Assembly: GCF_000145615.1 (NCBI RefSeq)
Contig: NC_014410.1
Coordinates: 1,909,501-1,973,500 of the forward strand
Source: Thermoanaerobacterium thermosaccharolyticum DSM 571
Lineage (GTDB): Bacteria; Bacillota; Thermoanaerobacteria; Thermoanaerobacterales; Thermoanaerobacteraceae
Reading direction: 5' to 3'
Length of the DNA: 64,000 bases
The notes beneath the pieces were generated by a model, which saw nothing but the letters and a program-made list of their open reading frames with translations, had not been told where the DNA came from and made no database searches. This document shows, in pieces, positions 35,242 through 44,443 of this stretch. Position 1 is the stretch's first letter, and every line of letters starts with the position of its first letter. A program made the translations under genes and the position numbers.

Positions 35242-36682
35242 TAAGCTTATTTTTGAGGTATCTAAGCCAGGTCATACATCATACAGCCTTCCTCCATTAG
35301 ATGTCGAAGACATCCAATTAGAAGAAGCAATTCCGGATAAACTTCTTCGCCATACAGAATTAAATCTTCCCGAAGTCAGCGAGGTAGAACTGATAAGGCA
35401 CTACACAAATCTTTCATACAAAAATTACAGCGTTGATAAGGGATTCTATCCATTAGGATCATGTACAATGAAGTACAACCCAAAAGTAAATGAAGATATT
35501 GCAAACTTCAAAGAATTTACAAACATACATCCACTGCAAAGCGAAAATACTGTCCAAGGTGCTTTAAAGCTTATGTACGATCTTCAAGAAATGCTAAAAG
35601 AGATAACTGGAATGGACGGAATTTCGCTTCAACCCGCTGCTGGTGCCCATGGAGAACTTACTGGAATGATGATAATTAAAGCATACTTTGAAGACATCGG
35701 TGAATACAATAGGAAAAAGATGATCGTACCTGACTCTGCACATGGCACAAACCCAGCAAGTGCTGCAACAGCCGGATTTGATGTAGTAGAGATAAAATCT
35801 GGAAATGATGGGCTTATAGATATTGACGCATTAAAATCGGTTCTTGACGATGACGTAGCTGGATTAATGCTTACAAATCCAAATACGCTAGGGTTGTTTG
35901 AAAAAAACATACTGGAAATATCAAAGTTAATCCACGATGCTGGTGGCCTTCTTTACTATGATGGTGCCAATATGAATGCCAATATGGGAATAACAAGACC
36001 AGGTGATATGGGATTTGATGTGGTCCATATAAACTTGCACAAGACATTTGCAACACCACATGGAGGTGGCGGACCTGGAAGCGGTCCAGTTGGCGTCAAA
36101 GGCAAACTTGCAGATTTTCTGCCTGTACCAATAGTTGAAAAAAATGACGATATGTACTATTTAAAGCATGATTTGCCACATACAATAGGAAAAGTGAGAA
36201 GTTTTTATGGAAATTTCAATGTCATGGTAAAGGCATATGCATACATTCTATCTATGGGAGCAGACGGACTTAAAGCTGCTAGCAGTTTGGCAGTTTTAAA
36301 TGCAAACTATGTTAAAGAAAAGCTTAAAGAATATTATGAGCTTCCATTTGATACAATATGCAAACACGAATTTGTATTTAGCGGTCTTAAAAGCAAAGCA
36401 AATGATATCACAACGCTGGACGTTGCAAAGCGATTGATAGACTATGGATTTCATCCCCCTACCATCTACTTTCCTCTCATCATTGACAGTGCACTTATGA
36501 TAGAGCCAACTGAAACTGAAAGCAAGGAAACGCTGGATGAATTCATTGAAGCCATGAAGGCAATTGCAAAAGAAGCAGATGAAAATCCTGAAATTCTAAA
36601 AACCGCTCCTCATAATACACCTGTAAGAAGGCTTGACGAAGTAAAAGCAGCAAGAAATCCAATAGTAAAAGCCAATGTATGA
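35231..36682 (+). CDS. gcvPB: Glycine dehydrogenase (decarboxylating) subunit 2
   Basis: 483 residues, the PLP-binding half of the split P protein. The cofactor Lys271 lies in [31 protein letters not shown] and [11 protein letters not shown] are also typical. It decarboxylates glycine and passes aminomethyl to the lipoyl arm of GcvH. Translationally coupled to gcvPA. The stop codon lies inside the terminator stem. Confidence 0.96.
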   Translation: MNYDKLIFEVSKPGHTSYSLPPLDVEDIQLEEAIPDKLLRHTELNLPEVSEVELIRHYTNLSYKNYSVDKGFYPLGSCTMKYNPKVNEDIANFKEFTNIHPLQSENTVQGALKLMYDLQEMLKEITGMDGISLQPAAGAHGELTGMMIIKAYFEDIGEYNRKKMIVPDSAHGTNPASAATAGFDVVEIKSGNDGLIDIDALKSVLDDDVAGLMLTNPNTLGLFEKNILEISKLIHDAGGLLYYDGANMNANMGITRPGDMGFDVVHINLHKTFATPHGGGGPGSGPVGVKGKLADFLPVPIVEKNDDMYYLKHDLPHTIGKVRSFYGNFNVMVKAYAYILSMGADGLKAASSLAVLNANYVKEKLKEYYELPFDTICKHEFVFSGLKSKANDITTLDVAKRLIDYGFHPPTIYFPLIIDSALMIEPTETESKETLDEFIEAMKAIAKEADENPEILKTAPHNTPVRRLDEVKAARNPIVKANV

Positions 36683-36700
36683 AAACATTGGCTTTCTTCT
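36668..36700 (+). terminator. Intrinsic terminator of the gcv operon
   Basis: AAAGCCAATGT / ACATTGGCTTT (36668-36678, 36685-36695) then CTTCT. The stem overlaps the last gcvPB codons. Confidence 0.85.
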
Positions 36701-36879
36701 ACGATAGTTTGACATGACCCCAAAGCGCAAAGTAAAGCTTCAACAGGATTCATTCCTTTATTCGTACCGCCCATCTCCTTAGGCTCATCTAAAAGCATTT
36801 TAAATCCTCTTACTTCACTTTCAACAGCTAAGCCTTCTGGCAACTTCCTAGAAACCGCCTTAAAAGTTTCTATTGCCAT
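36700..36879 (-). pseudogene. OsmC-family peroxiredoxin, N-terminal remnant
   Basis: After a good ribosome site (AGGAGG, 9 bases) the frame encodes MAIETFKAVSRKLPEG, EVRGFKMLLDEP and GMNPVEALLCALGSCQTIV, the first 60 or so residues of an OsmC/Ohr-like protein including the first catalytic Cys. The homology then ends abruptly at the gcv terminator, and the remaining frame is antisense to gcvPB. The C-terminal half with the second Cys is missing. It is probably a remnant cut by the rearrangement that placed gcv here. Confidence 0.7.
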
Positions 36880-36905
36880 TTTCAAACTCCTCCTTTTATT
36901 TTTTA

Positions 36906-36929
36906 TTCAAAAAGCTCCACAAGAGCTTT
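36906..36929 (-). terminator. Probable terminator of lplA-lpdA
   Basis: Stem AAAGCTC / GAGCTTT (36911-36917, 36923-36929) with a T-rich minus-strand tail, 10 bases after the lpdA stop. Confidence 0.7.
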
Positions 36930-36939
36930 AAAAGCTAAA

Positions 36940-38394
36940 TTACACTTTGTGAATCGATTCTTTAAAAATGTCTTTTACTGCCTCCATTATAGTTTCACTT
37001 CTTGTAGGATGTGTATAAATTGCTTTTTTCAATTCTTCTGCGTTTGCACCACTTTGACGTGAAGTAGATATTATCTGAGCAATTTCAGATGCATCGCTTC
37101 CGACAACCCACGCTCCTAAAACATCTCCATCTTCAGAAGATATGATCTTGGCAAAACCTTTTGTTTCACCGTACGTCTTTGCTCTGCCATTAGCTGCAAA
37201 GTAAAATTTACCCACTTTTACATTTTCAAATTTGCTCTTAGCCTCTTCCTCCGTATAGCCGAAATAACCTATCTCAGGCTCTGTAAATACAGCAGCAGGT
37301 ATTTTCATATAATCAAGAGCAACATTGTCTCCAAAAATATTGTCAACTGCTGCTTCCCCTTGTGCCGATGCCACATGTGCCAGCATCATTTTATTCGTCA
37401 CATCGCCAATGGCATAGACATTATCCACATTTGTCCTTAAGTATTCATCAACTTTGATAGCTTTTCCGTCGAATTCTAAAAGCTCTGAAATGGGACCAAC
37501 ATCCGTATTTAGCTTTCTTCCAATGGAAATAAATACTTTGTCAGCATATATGCACTTCGTTTCGTTATTTTTAGAAATTGTTACTATGCTTCCACCATTT
37601 TCTTCGTCAAAGATTTTCTCAACTTTTGAAGATGTGTAAACTTTTATTCCCTTTTTTCGTGCTTCAGATTTTATGACATTGCTAACCTCTCTATCTAAAG
37701 ATGGCAGGATGTTTGGCATCATTTCTACCACAGATACTTCTACACCAAACTGATTCATTATAAAGGCGAATTCCATGCCTATTACACCACCGCCTATTAC
37801 GCACATACTTTCAGGTAATGCTGTAATCTCTAAAATATCATTGCTATTTATGACATTCTCTGACTTCACACCCTCAATTGGCAATTCTGCAGGTTCTGAA
37901 CCTGTCGCAATTATTATATTTTTCGCTTTTATCTTATTTTCTCCGAACAATATATTTTTATCTTTGTCAATTTTTGCTTCCTCAGAATACAAATCAACAC
38001 CATTAGCTTTAAGCAATGTATTTATCCCAGATACAAGCTCGTTAACTATATTATCTTTTCTTTCCACTACTTTTTTATAGTCAAATAACTTCACATCTAC
38101 ATCAAATCCAAATTCATCTGCTCTCTTTATAATGTCATAAACTTCCGCAACTCTTGCATAGGCTTTTGTGGGTATACAACCTCTGTTTAAACATGTACCG
38201 CCCAATCTGTCTTTTTCAAAAAGTGCAACTTTTGCACCCTTTTTTGCAGCCTTTATAGCTGCTACATATCCTCCAGGGCCACCACCTATAACAGCTAAAT
38301 CGTATTCTTTTGCTTCGTTATTATATACACCAGTGTTATTTAAAGTTGATTCTTGAGAGACTTCCTCAGTCGGTACTTTTACTTCTATATTCAT
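36940..38394 (-). CDS. lpdA: Dihydrolipoyl dehydrogenase (E3/L protein)
   Basis: 484-residue FAD disulfide oxidoreductase. FAD motif AVIGGGPGGYVAAIKAAKKG, redox pair GGTCLNRGCIPTK, NAD site CVIGGGVIGMEFA, second FAD motif YAIGDVTNKMMLAHVASAQG, and C-terminal HPTRSETIMEAV with the catalytic His-Glu. An unusual 30-residue N-terminal extension (VKVPTEEVSQESTLNNTGVY) precedes the Rossmann fold; it lacks a lipoyl ESxK motif but may be a lipoyl-domain relic. It reoxidises the lipoyl arm of GcvH. Confidence 0.94.
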   Translation of the reverse strand: MNIEVKVPTEEVSQESTLNNTGVYNNEAKEYDLAVIGGGPGGYVAAIKAAKKGAKVALFEKDRLGGTCLNRGCIPTKAYARVAEVYDIIKRADEFGFDVDVKLFDYKKVVERKDNIVNELVSGINTLLKANGVDLYSEEAKIDKDKNILFGENKIKAKNIIIATGSEPAELPIEGVKSENVINSNDILEITALPESMCVIGGGVIGMEFAFIMNQFGVEVSVVEMMPNILPSLDREVSNVIKSEARKKGIKVYTSSKVEKIFDEENGGSIVTISKNNETKCIYADKVFISIGRKLNTDVGPISELLEFDGKAIKVDEYLRTNVDNVYAIGDVTNKMMLAHVASAQGEAAVDNIFGDNVALDYMKIPAAVFTEPEIGYFGYTEEEAKSKFENVKVGKFYFAANGRAKTYGETKGFAKIISSEDGDVLGAWVVGSDASEIAQIISTSRQSGANAEELKKAIYTHPTRSETIMEAVKDIFKESIHKV

Positions 38395-38427
38395 CGATAT
38401 ACCTCCAATTTTTAATTATTACGTATA

Positions 38428-39408
38428 TTAAAACAATACATCTATCAAGTTTTCTAAGCTAATATTGGCAAAATATTCATTAATATCAACAGAAGACAAT
38501 GCATCTCTCACACCGCTTTCTGAATGTTTTACTCCTTTTAAAATCTCTTCAATATCTTTTACATCTTTTTTGCCAAAGAAATCACCGTATATCTTCATAT
38601 CTTTTATTATCCCATTTTCTACATTTAGAACTACTTCCAACGTGCCACCTAAAAATTTTTTCTCGTTTTTTAAGCTATAATCTGGTGACATGCCAAAATT
38701 CCATTCCCATGTGCTATACTTTTCATTTTTAAGTTTTTCTATATTTTTTATATCTTCGCCTGTAAATTCATACAGCCCACTTCCACCTGTACGCTCCCGT
38801 ATGTCATTCATAATAAGATTTATAAATTCCTCAATACCAATAGGCTCTTTTAAATGTTCATTTATGTTTGTCACTCTTTTAGATACAGACTTCACGCCTT
38901 TGTCTTCAAATTTTATAGGTCTCACCTTTAATGCCGCTGATAGATCTGCCATATTTGACGACACCAGCAGTGTTCCGTGATGAAGTATCCTGTTTTTATA
39001 ATAGTACTGCGCATTGCCTGATATTTTTTTACCATCAATCGTTATATCATTTCTGCCAGAAAATTCAGCATTTAATGATAGCTTTCTTAGAACATCAATA
39101 ATAGGTTGTGTAAATCTTCTAAAATCATTAAATCTATTCAAATCATCGTTTACAATAAAAGTAAAATTCACATTGCCTAAATCGTGAAATACCGCTCCAC
39201 CTCCTGATAACCTTCTTACAACAGGTATATTGTGCTCTTTAACGTAGTCAAGGTTAATCTCAGCCAAAGCATTCTGGTTTTTGCCAACTATTATGCTTGG
39301 CTCATTCCTCCAAAGCATAAAACAATCATCTTTGAATTCCTTTAATATGTATTCTTCAGAAGCTAAATTAAAATACGGATCCGTAATTCTATTATAAATA
39401 TATATCAT
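38428..39408 (-). CDS. lplA: Lipoate-protein ligase A
   Basis: 326 residues: NLASEEYILKEF, VVRRLSGGGAVFHDLGNVNF (lipoyl-AMP site) and GKKISGNAQYYYKNRILHHGTLL (catalytic Lys), with the C-terminal accessory domain. It attaches lipoate to GcvH. The ATG at 39408 has AAGGAG at 8 bases; the longer frame from 39426 lacks an SD. It lies 33 bases upstream of lpdA on the same strand, forming the second half of the glycine cleavage locus. Confidence 0.93.
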   Translation of the reverse strand: MIYIYNRITDPYFNLASEEYILKEFKDDCFMLWRNEPSIIVGKNQNALAEINLDYVKEHNIPVVRRLSGGGAVFHDLGNVNFTFIVNDDLNRFNDFRRFTQPIIDVLRKLSLNAEFSGRNDITIDGKKISGNAQYYYKNRILHHGTLLVSSNMADLSAALKVRPIKFEDKGVKSVSKRVTNINEHLKEPIGIEEFINLIMNDIRERTGGSGLYEFTGEDIKNIEKLKNEKYSTWEWNFGMSPDYSLKNEKKFLGGTLEVVLNVENGIIKDMKIYGDFFGKKDVKDIEEILKGVKHSESGVRDALSSVDINEYFANISLENLIDVLF

Positions 39409-39477
39409 AAAGCACACTCCTTGCAAAAAAAATTAACTTATTTAATTAAAGTATATCATTTTAAAACGATTAATACC

Positions 39478-39517
39478 AAAAAATCTCATCTAAACTTGTT
39501 ATGTTTAGATGAGATTT
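39478..39517 (-). terminator. Intrinsic terminator of htrA
   Basis: A 15-bp perfect stem (39481-39495 with 39503-39517) followed by six T on the minus strand, 58 bases after the htrA stop. Confidence 0.9.
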
Positions 39518-39575
39518 CACGTATTCAATATTGCCTTTTATCAAAAAGCCAAAAAATAAATGATAATAAAATCAT

Positions 39576-40796
39576 TCACTGTACGCTAGAGCTGCTCATC
39601 AACTTTACATTAACTGTAATTGTTTTGCTATTTCTCCATATTGTGACACTTATTATGTCGCCTACATTGTGCTTATTTAATATATTTTCAAGCTGATTAA
39701 ACGTAGTTACATTTGTTCCATCAACAGCAGTTATTATGTCTCCAGCTTGAAGGCCTGCAGCATCAGCACCACTTCCTTGCTGGACTTGTGCAATGTAAAG
39801 GCCAACAGGTATATTATACTGACGTGCTAGTTGCTTAGTTATTTGTTGCACACTTACTCCCATTACAGGTCTTTCTACGTAACCATTTTTTATAAGATCA
39901 TCGATAATTGGTTTAGCTTCATTGATAGGAATAGCAAATCCCATTCCTTCCAAAGTTACGCTTTGACTTTGAAATAAGCCAAATGGATCTTGCGTACTTG
40001 AACTACCTGTTGATGTAAGCTTTATGCTTGTTATGCCAATTACTTCACCGATGCTATTTACAAGTGGTCCTCCGCTATTTCCAGGGTTTATAGCAGCATC
40101 TGTTTGTATAAGATTAACTGGGCCATAATCACTTTGCAGGTTTCGATTTAATCCACTTATTATACCTGCTGTAGCAGTTCCAGCAAAGCTATCACCTAGA
40201 GGATTCCCTATGGCTACAGCCAGTTCTCCTACTTCTAGCTTTGATGAATCACCTAATTTTGCAGGCGTCAAATTAGTAGCATTTATCTTTAAGACTGCAA
40301 GATCCGTTTTTGCATCTTTGCCAACCAATTGTGCAGGAAACTTTCTGCCATCAGACAAGTTTACAGTTATTTTAGATGCACCGTCTACAACATGATTATT
40401 AGTAACTATATGGCCTTGTGAATCGATTATTATACCAGAGCCGCTGCCTTCCTGTACATAAGAGTTTCCATAAGCTCCGTATCCATTCGTATATGTATCG
40501 ATACCGACCACAGATGGGCTTACAGCCTTTACTATATTTGTAATCAGATCGAAATTATTGTTGTCAGATGACAATGGCAAATATCTATTTACTACTTGTG
40601 TTTGTCCTGTACTTACGTATCTCATAATTCCAGCCCCGGCAGCACCACCTATTAAAGCTGCCACAAGCGCAACAACCACAAAAGATAAAAACATCTTTCT
40701 TCTATATCTTTTTACCATCTTGCCCAAACTCTTTCTATTGTTTTTTAATCCATCTTCAGGCATACTATAATTTTCAAAATCATGATTGAACTCCAT
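39576..40796 (-). CDS. htrA: HtrA/DegP-family membrane-anchored serine protease
   Basis: 406 residues. A cytoplasmic N terminus, one membrane helix (about 36-58), then a trypsin-like domain with His135 (VTNNHVVDGA), Asp165 (TDLAVLKI) and Ser241 (NPGNSGGPL), and one PDZ domain (about 315-395). It degrades misfolded proteins at the membrane surface. The ATG at 40796 is 9 bases after AAGGAGG; the TTG of the longer frame abuts it. Single gene with its own terminator. Confidence 0.94.
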   Translation of the reverse strand: MEFNHDFENYSMPEDGLKNNRKSLGKMVKRYRRKMFLSFVVVALVAALIGGAAGAGIMRYVSTGQTQVVNRYLPLSSDNNNFDLITNIVKAVSPSVVGIDTYTNGYGAYGNSYVQEGSGSGIIIDSQGHIVTNNHVVDGASKITVNLSDGRKFPAQLVGKDAKTDLAVLKINATNLTPAKLGDSSKLEVGELAVAIGNPLGDSFAGTATAGIISGLNRNLQSDYGPVNLIQTDAAINPGNSGGPLVNSIGEVIGITSIKLTSTGSSSTQDPFGLFQSQSVTLEGMGFAIPINEAKPIIDDLIKNGYVERPVMGVSVQQITKQLARQYNIPVGLYIAQVQQGSGADAAGLQAGDIITAVDGTNVTTFNQLENILNKHNVGDIISVTIWRNSKTITVNVKLMSSSSVQ

Positions 40797-40894
40797 ATCG
40801 CTCAACCTCCTTGGATTATTCTTTCCACGATTATATTATAAATTACATTTTTTAAGAATTTGTGAATACTTTGTTAATAAATTTTTACATAGTT

Positions 40895-40934
40895 AAAAAA
40901 ATCATAAGCTATCCCTATATTAGAGATAGCTTAT
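40895..40934 (-). terminator. Intrinsic terminator of the DUF1847 gene
   Basis: Stem ATAAGCTATC / GATAGCTTAT (40904-40913, 40925-40934), seven T on the minus strand. Confidence 0.85.
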
Positions 40935-40973
40935 TACAATTTTAATACGTAATTTTTATTAAATGCAGTAACA

Positions 40974-41567
40974 TTATTCTTCAAAAGCTTTCGCAGGACA
41001 ATGGGCATATTTTCTGTCTTTAGCAATAAGGGTTGTCACATAAGTTTCCGAATTTTTGTTAAAAATCATATCGTGCCCTACGCATAATCCTACCACAACA
41101 TTTAATTCTGTGTTTTCTTTATTCATTATTTCAGCTTGTGTAAGTGGATTACATGTGGCAATGAATTTGTCTCTTTTTTTCTCAATTCCTATTTCTTTTA
41201 CGTCAACAGAACCTACTTTGCAACATACAGGCACTACCGTAATGTCATAATTCTCTAGCATCTTTACAAATTTTTTTGCTTCTTTCTCTAGGGAATAGCA
41301 AAAAGCGACACCTATCTTTTTTATATTCATTTGCTTTACTAAATCAATTATTTCTTCTGCTCTGCTTCTTAACTCTCCATCTTCAGTTACAGGCAATTTA
41401 TTGGCGATTTTCATAATTTTATTTATATTCTCATCAACATTATATCTCTCTATCGACTTTTCAATGATTTCTTTTTCCATAACTGTAGGGCAATTCTTAG
41501 GAAAATTATCATCACCTTTTGCACAAGGCTTATTAGGACATACTGCACAAGAAAATATTGAATTCAT
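40974..41567 (-). CDS. DUF1847 family cysteine-rich protein
   Basis: 197 residues. The N terminus has CAVCPNKPCAKGDDNFPKNC, a likely metal or Fe-S site, and more cysteines follow in VAFCYS, VPVCCKVG, IATCNPLTQAE and GLCVGHD. This pattern is that of DUF1847, an uncharacterised family of anaerobes. SD AAGGAG precedes the ATG. Cytoplasmic, single gene. Confidence 0.85.
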   Translation of the reverse strand: MNSIFSCAVCPNKPCAKGDDNFPKNCPTVMEKEIIEKSIERYNVDENINKIMKIANKLPVTEDGELRSRAEEIIDLVKQMNIKKIGVAFCYSLEKEAKKFVKMLENYDITVVPVCCKVGSVDVKEIGIEKKRDKFIATCNPLTQAEIMNKENTELNVVVGLCVGHDMIFNKNSETYVTTLIAKDRKYAHCPAKAFEE

Positions 41568-41641
41568 AAAATCACTCCTTGTATACTGTATTCAATATTA
41601 TTATATCACATACCTATCCCATTGTATAGGGGATACTATAA

Positions 41642-42991
41642 TTAAATATCTGCTTTATTTAGTGTAAAATAAAACAAAGTACCTTTATTTATCTCGCTCT
41701 CTATATAATATTCACTGCCATGCAAATCCAATATTTCTTTTACTATTGCAAGCCCTAACCCTATACCTGATTTATCACCTTTATAAAACTTCTTAAAAAC
41801 ATTCGGAAGTTCCTCTCTTTTTATACCTTTACCCGTATCTGATACGATGACTTTTACATGATTGTTTTCTAATATCGCAGAAATAGTAATTAAACCTGAT
41901 TTACTAATGCTTTTTATAGAATTACTTAAAAGATTCATTATAACCCTTCTAATCAATTCAGCGTCTCCGTTTACAATAACATCAAGATTCTCCATGACAA
42001 TATTTATATTTTTGCCATGCAGCAATGGTTCAAAGCTTAAAACCACATCGTCAACTAGACTCTTTAAATTAAAAGACGATATCTTTAGTTTCACTAAGCC
42101 TGATTGAAATTTTGATAATGACAAAACATCATCTATCATTTTTGACATTCGATCGACTTCATTTAATGCAGCATTTAAATATTTATTTCTTTTTTCTTTA
42201 TCTTCACCATAAAAGTCTAATAGCATTTCACAGTATCCTTTTATAAGCCCAAGAGGCGTCTTAAGATCATGAGTGATATTTGCGATTAAATCTCTTTTAA
42301 ATTTTTCTGCTTTACTAAGATTTTCTGCCATGCTATTCATCGACATTGCAAGATCTTCTAATTCATCATTTGTATTTACATCTAATTTCACATCAAGGTT
42401 TCCCGACGCTATATTTTGCGCCGCATATTTTAAATCATCAATGGGCTTTGTTAACTTTTTTGACATGACAATTGACATAATGATTATTACAACAATACAT
42501 ATTAGTAGCATCAAAAGAAATTCACTTTTAAATATCACGGTAGTATCAGTAATAGTCGATAAAGGAATAGTCAATACCAGTTTTGCGTTTTGTTTATTGT
42601 ATAAAAATGCTCTTATGACTGCAAGAGATTTTACACCAATTGATGGATGCGTAAATTCTACGACACTTAATTTTTCATCAGTATTTAGGTAAGTTTTTGG
42701 CAACCCTATTCCATAGCCTTGTCCGTTTCCATGTGTTCCAAAAATCAAGTTGCCTGTATCAGTTACTACAATTACTTTTGAATTGGATTCTTCCATAAGC
42801 TCATTAGCAGTTTTATCATCGTTTTTGGCTAGCGCATTGGCAATTTTTAAGCTATAGTTTTTTAGCTGATTTATTTTATAATAAGTGTATATTTTACCTA
42901 TAAAAACAACTTGAGACAAGTAAAACAATAAAAAAATTATTCCTGTTATAATCAAATACGTAATAAAAAGCTTTTTTCTGATGCCTCTCAT
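41642..42991 (-). CDS. Sensor histidine kinase (HAMP-HisKA-HATPase)
   Basis: 449 residues. Two membrane helices (about 10-30 and 155-178) flank an extracytoplasmic sensor, followed by HAMP, HisKA with the phospho-acceptor His in NITHDLKTPLG, and the ATPase domain with N (IMNLLSNSIK), G1 (VSDTGKGI) and G2 (GIGLGLAIV) boxes. The ATG at 42991 overlaps the stop of the response regulator, so the pair is coupled. The target is probably the divergently transcribed secreted protein. Confidence 0.92.
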   Translation of the reverse strand: MRGIRKKLFITYLIITGIIFLLFYLSQVVFIGKIYTYYKINQLKNYSLKIANALAKNDDKTANELMEESNSKVIVVTDTGNLIFGTHGNGQGYGIGLPKTYLNTDEKLSVVEFTHPSIGVKSLAVIRAFLYNKQNAKLVLTIPLSTITDTTVIFKSEFLLMLLICIVVIIIMSIVMSKKLTKPIDDLKYAAQNIASGNLDVKLDVNTNDELEDLAMSMNSMAENLSKAEKFKRDLIANITHDLKTPLGLIKGYCEMLLDFYGEDKEKRNKYLNAALNEVDRMSKMIDDVLSLSKFQSGLVKLKISSFNLKSLVDDVVLSFEPLLHGKNINIVMENLDVIVNGDAELIRRVIMNLLSNSIKSISKSGLITISAILENNHVKVIVSDTGKGIKREELPNVFKKFYKGDKSGIGLGLAIVKEILDLHGSEYYIESEINKGTLFYFTLNKADI

Positions 42992-42992
42992 T

Positions 42993-43661
42993 TCAATCAC
43001 CACCTAATTTGTATCCATAACCCCATACTGTTTTTATAATATCTCTTTTATCACCAAGTTTTTCTCTCAACTGTTTTATATGTGTATCAACTGTCCTTAA
43101 ATCACCGAAAAATTCATATCCCCAAACAACATTAAGGCATTTTTCACGGCTTAATGCCTTACCCATGTTTTGTGCAAGCAAACTTAAAAGATCAAATTCT
43201 TTTGGAGTAAGGTCTATTTTCTTTCCATCAACTTTAACAACTCTTGAATCAGTGTCAATAGTAATACCTGAAAAAGATATTAAATTATCCGATTCAGCCC
43301 ATTTAGATCTCGACAAAATAGCTTTTATCCTTGCAACAACTTCTCTAGGGCTAAATGGTTTAACTACATAATCGTCAGCACCAAGTTCAAAACCTAGAAG
43401 CCTGTCATACTCTTCACTGCGGGCGGTTATCATCATTACAGGTATTTTAGATGATTCTCTTATTGTCTTTAAAACATTCCATCCACTCATATCTGGCAAC
43501 ATTACATCCAACAAAACTATATCAAATGAGTTATTTTTAAACATATCTATTCCTGTATTGCCATCTTCAGCAAAGAACGCATCAAAATTATTTTTCTCTA
43601 AGTAAGTTTTTAAAATATCTCTCATTCCCTCCTCATCTTCAATGACTAACACCTTTGCCAT
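42993..43661 (-). CDS. OmpR-family response regulator
   Basis: 222 residues: receiver domain with phospho-acceptor Asp in VLLDVMLPDMSG and conserved Lys in DYVVKPFS, then a winged-helix DNA-binding domain ending HIKQLREKLGDKRDIIKTVWGYGYKL. Partner of the kinase downstream. SD GGAGG. A divergent gene for a small secreted protein starts 160 bases away. Confidence 0.94.
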   Translation of the reverse strand: MAKVLVIEDEEGMRDILKTYLEKNNFDAFFAEDGNTGIDMFKNNSFDIVLLDVMLPDMSGWNVLKTIRESSKIPVMMITARSEEYDRLLGFELGADDYVVKPFSPREVVARIKAILSRSKWAESDNLISFSGITIDTDSRVVKVDGKKIDLTPKEFDLLSLLAQNMGKALSREKCLNVVWGYEFFGDLRTVDTHIKQLREKLGDKRDIIKTVWGYGYKLGGD

Positions 43662-43689
43662 CAATGAAACACCTCCAACTTTAGTTTAC

Positions 43690-43775
43690 ATATTTTAAAA
43701 ACCATTTACAATATTATTAAAAAATCTTCACAAAAACATCACAATTTCATTAAAGATGTATCAAATATAATGGGT
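43690..43775 (+). promoter_or_regulatory. Divergent promoter region with direct repeats
   Basis: A -10 box TATAAT (near 43766-43771) with no good -35, preceded by the direct repeats TTCACAAAAAC and ATCACAATTTC (about 43729-43752). A weak -35 with tandem repeats is typical of promoters activated by OmpR-type regulators such as the one encoded next to it. Confidence 0.4.
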
Positions 43776-43820
43776 AAAATAAAAATGTAAGATAAATAAA
43801 TTTTGAAAGGAGATGTTTTT

Positions 43821-44315
43821 ATGAACATCAAAAAATTAGTAGCATCAGTCATGGTAGGAGGTTTACTTTTAACAGGCATTGCTGCATATGCGGAAACAGC
43901 AAATAACAATTCGCCTCAAGCAAACACATCATATACTGCACCAAGGTACGGCAGAACACAAATGGTAGATTTTATGGCAAATCTTTTAGGAAAATCTACA
44001 GATGAAACATTGAAACTTCTAAATTCTGGTAAGACACTGCAACAAATAGCAGTTGAAAATGGCGTAAAATTAGAAGACTTCAAAAATGCCTTGTTAAAAC
44101 AAAAAACAGACTATATAGACCAAATGGTTAAAAATGGTGTAATAACAGAAGAAAGGGCAGCAGAGCTAAAATCACTACTTAAAGAAAGAATAAATGCATG
44201 TGATGGTACCGGTAATGGTGGTGCAGGACTTGGAATAGGTTTTGGAAGAAATGGAATGTCAGGTAATGGATATGGCAAAGGACATGGACTAGGTATAGGA
44301 AGGAATATGCAGTGA
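43821..44315 (+). CDS. Small secreted protein, DUF2680-like
   Basis: 164 residues from the ATG preceded by AAAGGAG. The signal peptide ends around GIAAYAETA. The middle has LGKSTDETLKLLNSGKTLQQIAVENGV and ITEERAAELKSLLKER, a short helical repeat seen in DUF2680-type exported proteins; the tail is Gly/Asn-rich (GRNGMSGNGYGKGHGLGIGR). A related protein is encoded at 51016. Divergent from a two-component system that may control it. Function unknown. Confidence 0.75.
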   Translation: MNIKKLVASVMVGGLLLTGIAAYAETANNNSPQANTSYTAPRYGRTQMVDFMANLLGKSTDETLKLLNSGKTLQQIAVENGVKLEDFKNALLKQKTDYIDQMVKNGVITEERAAELKSLLKERINACDGTGNGGAGLGIGFGRNGMSGNGYGKGHGLGIGRNMQ

Positions 44316-44350
44316 AAAAGGTGGTGGAAGTCACCTTTTTCACTTTGTAT
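44311..44350 (+). terminator. Intrinsic terminator of the DUF2680-like gene
   Basis: AGTGAAAAAGGTG / CACCTTTTTCACT (44311-44323, 44332-44344). The stop codon lies in the left arm. Confidence 0.85.
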
Positions 44351-44443
44351 GACATTTTATATTACTTATAAGCCTAGATTCGACAATTTGGGCTTAAATA
44401 GCAGTGCAGCTACGCAAATTATTGGAATCAGCGGTGATAGTCT

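Noticed and set aside
41581-41641. Hairpin-like CTATCCC...GGGGATA after the histidine kinase
   Set aside because: Short imperfect stem with no T tract on the minus strand, so not called a terminator.
44311-44344. Possible operator palindrome at the end of the DUF2680-like gene
   Set aside because: Its position directly at the stop codon with a T-rich right arm fits an intrinsic terminator.
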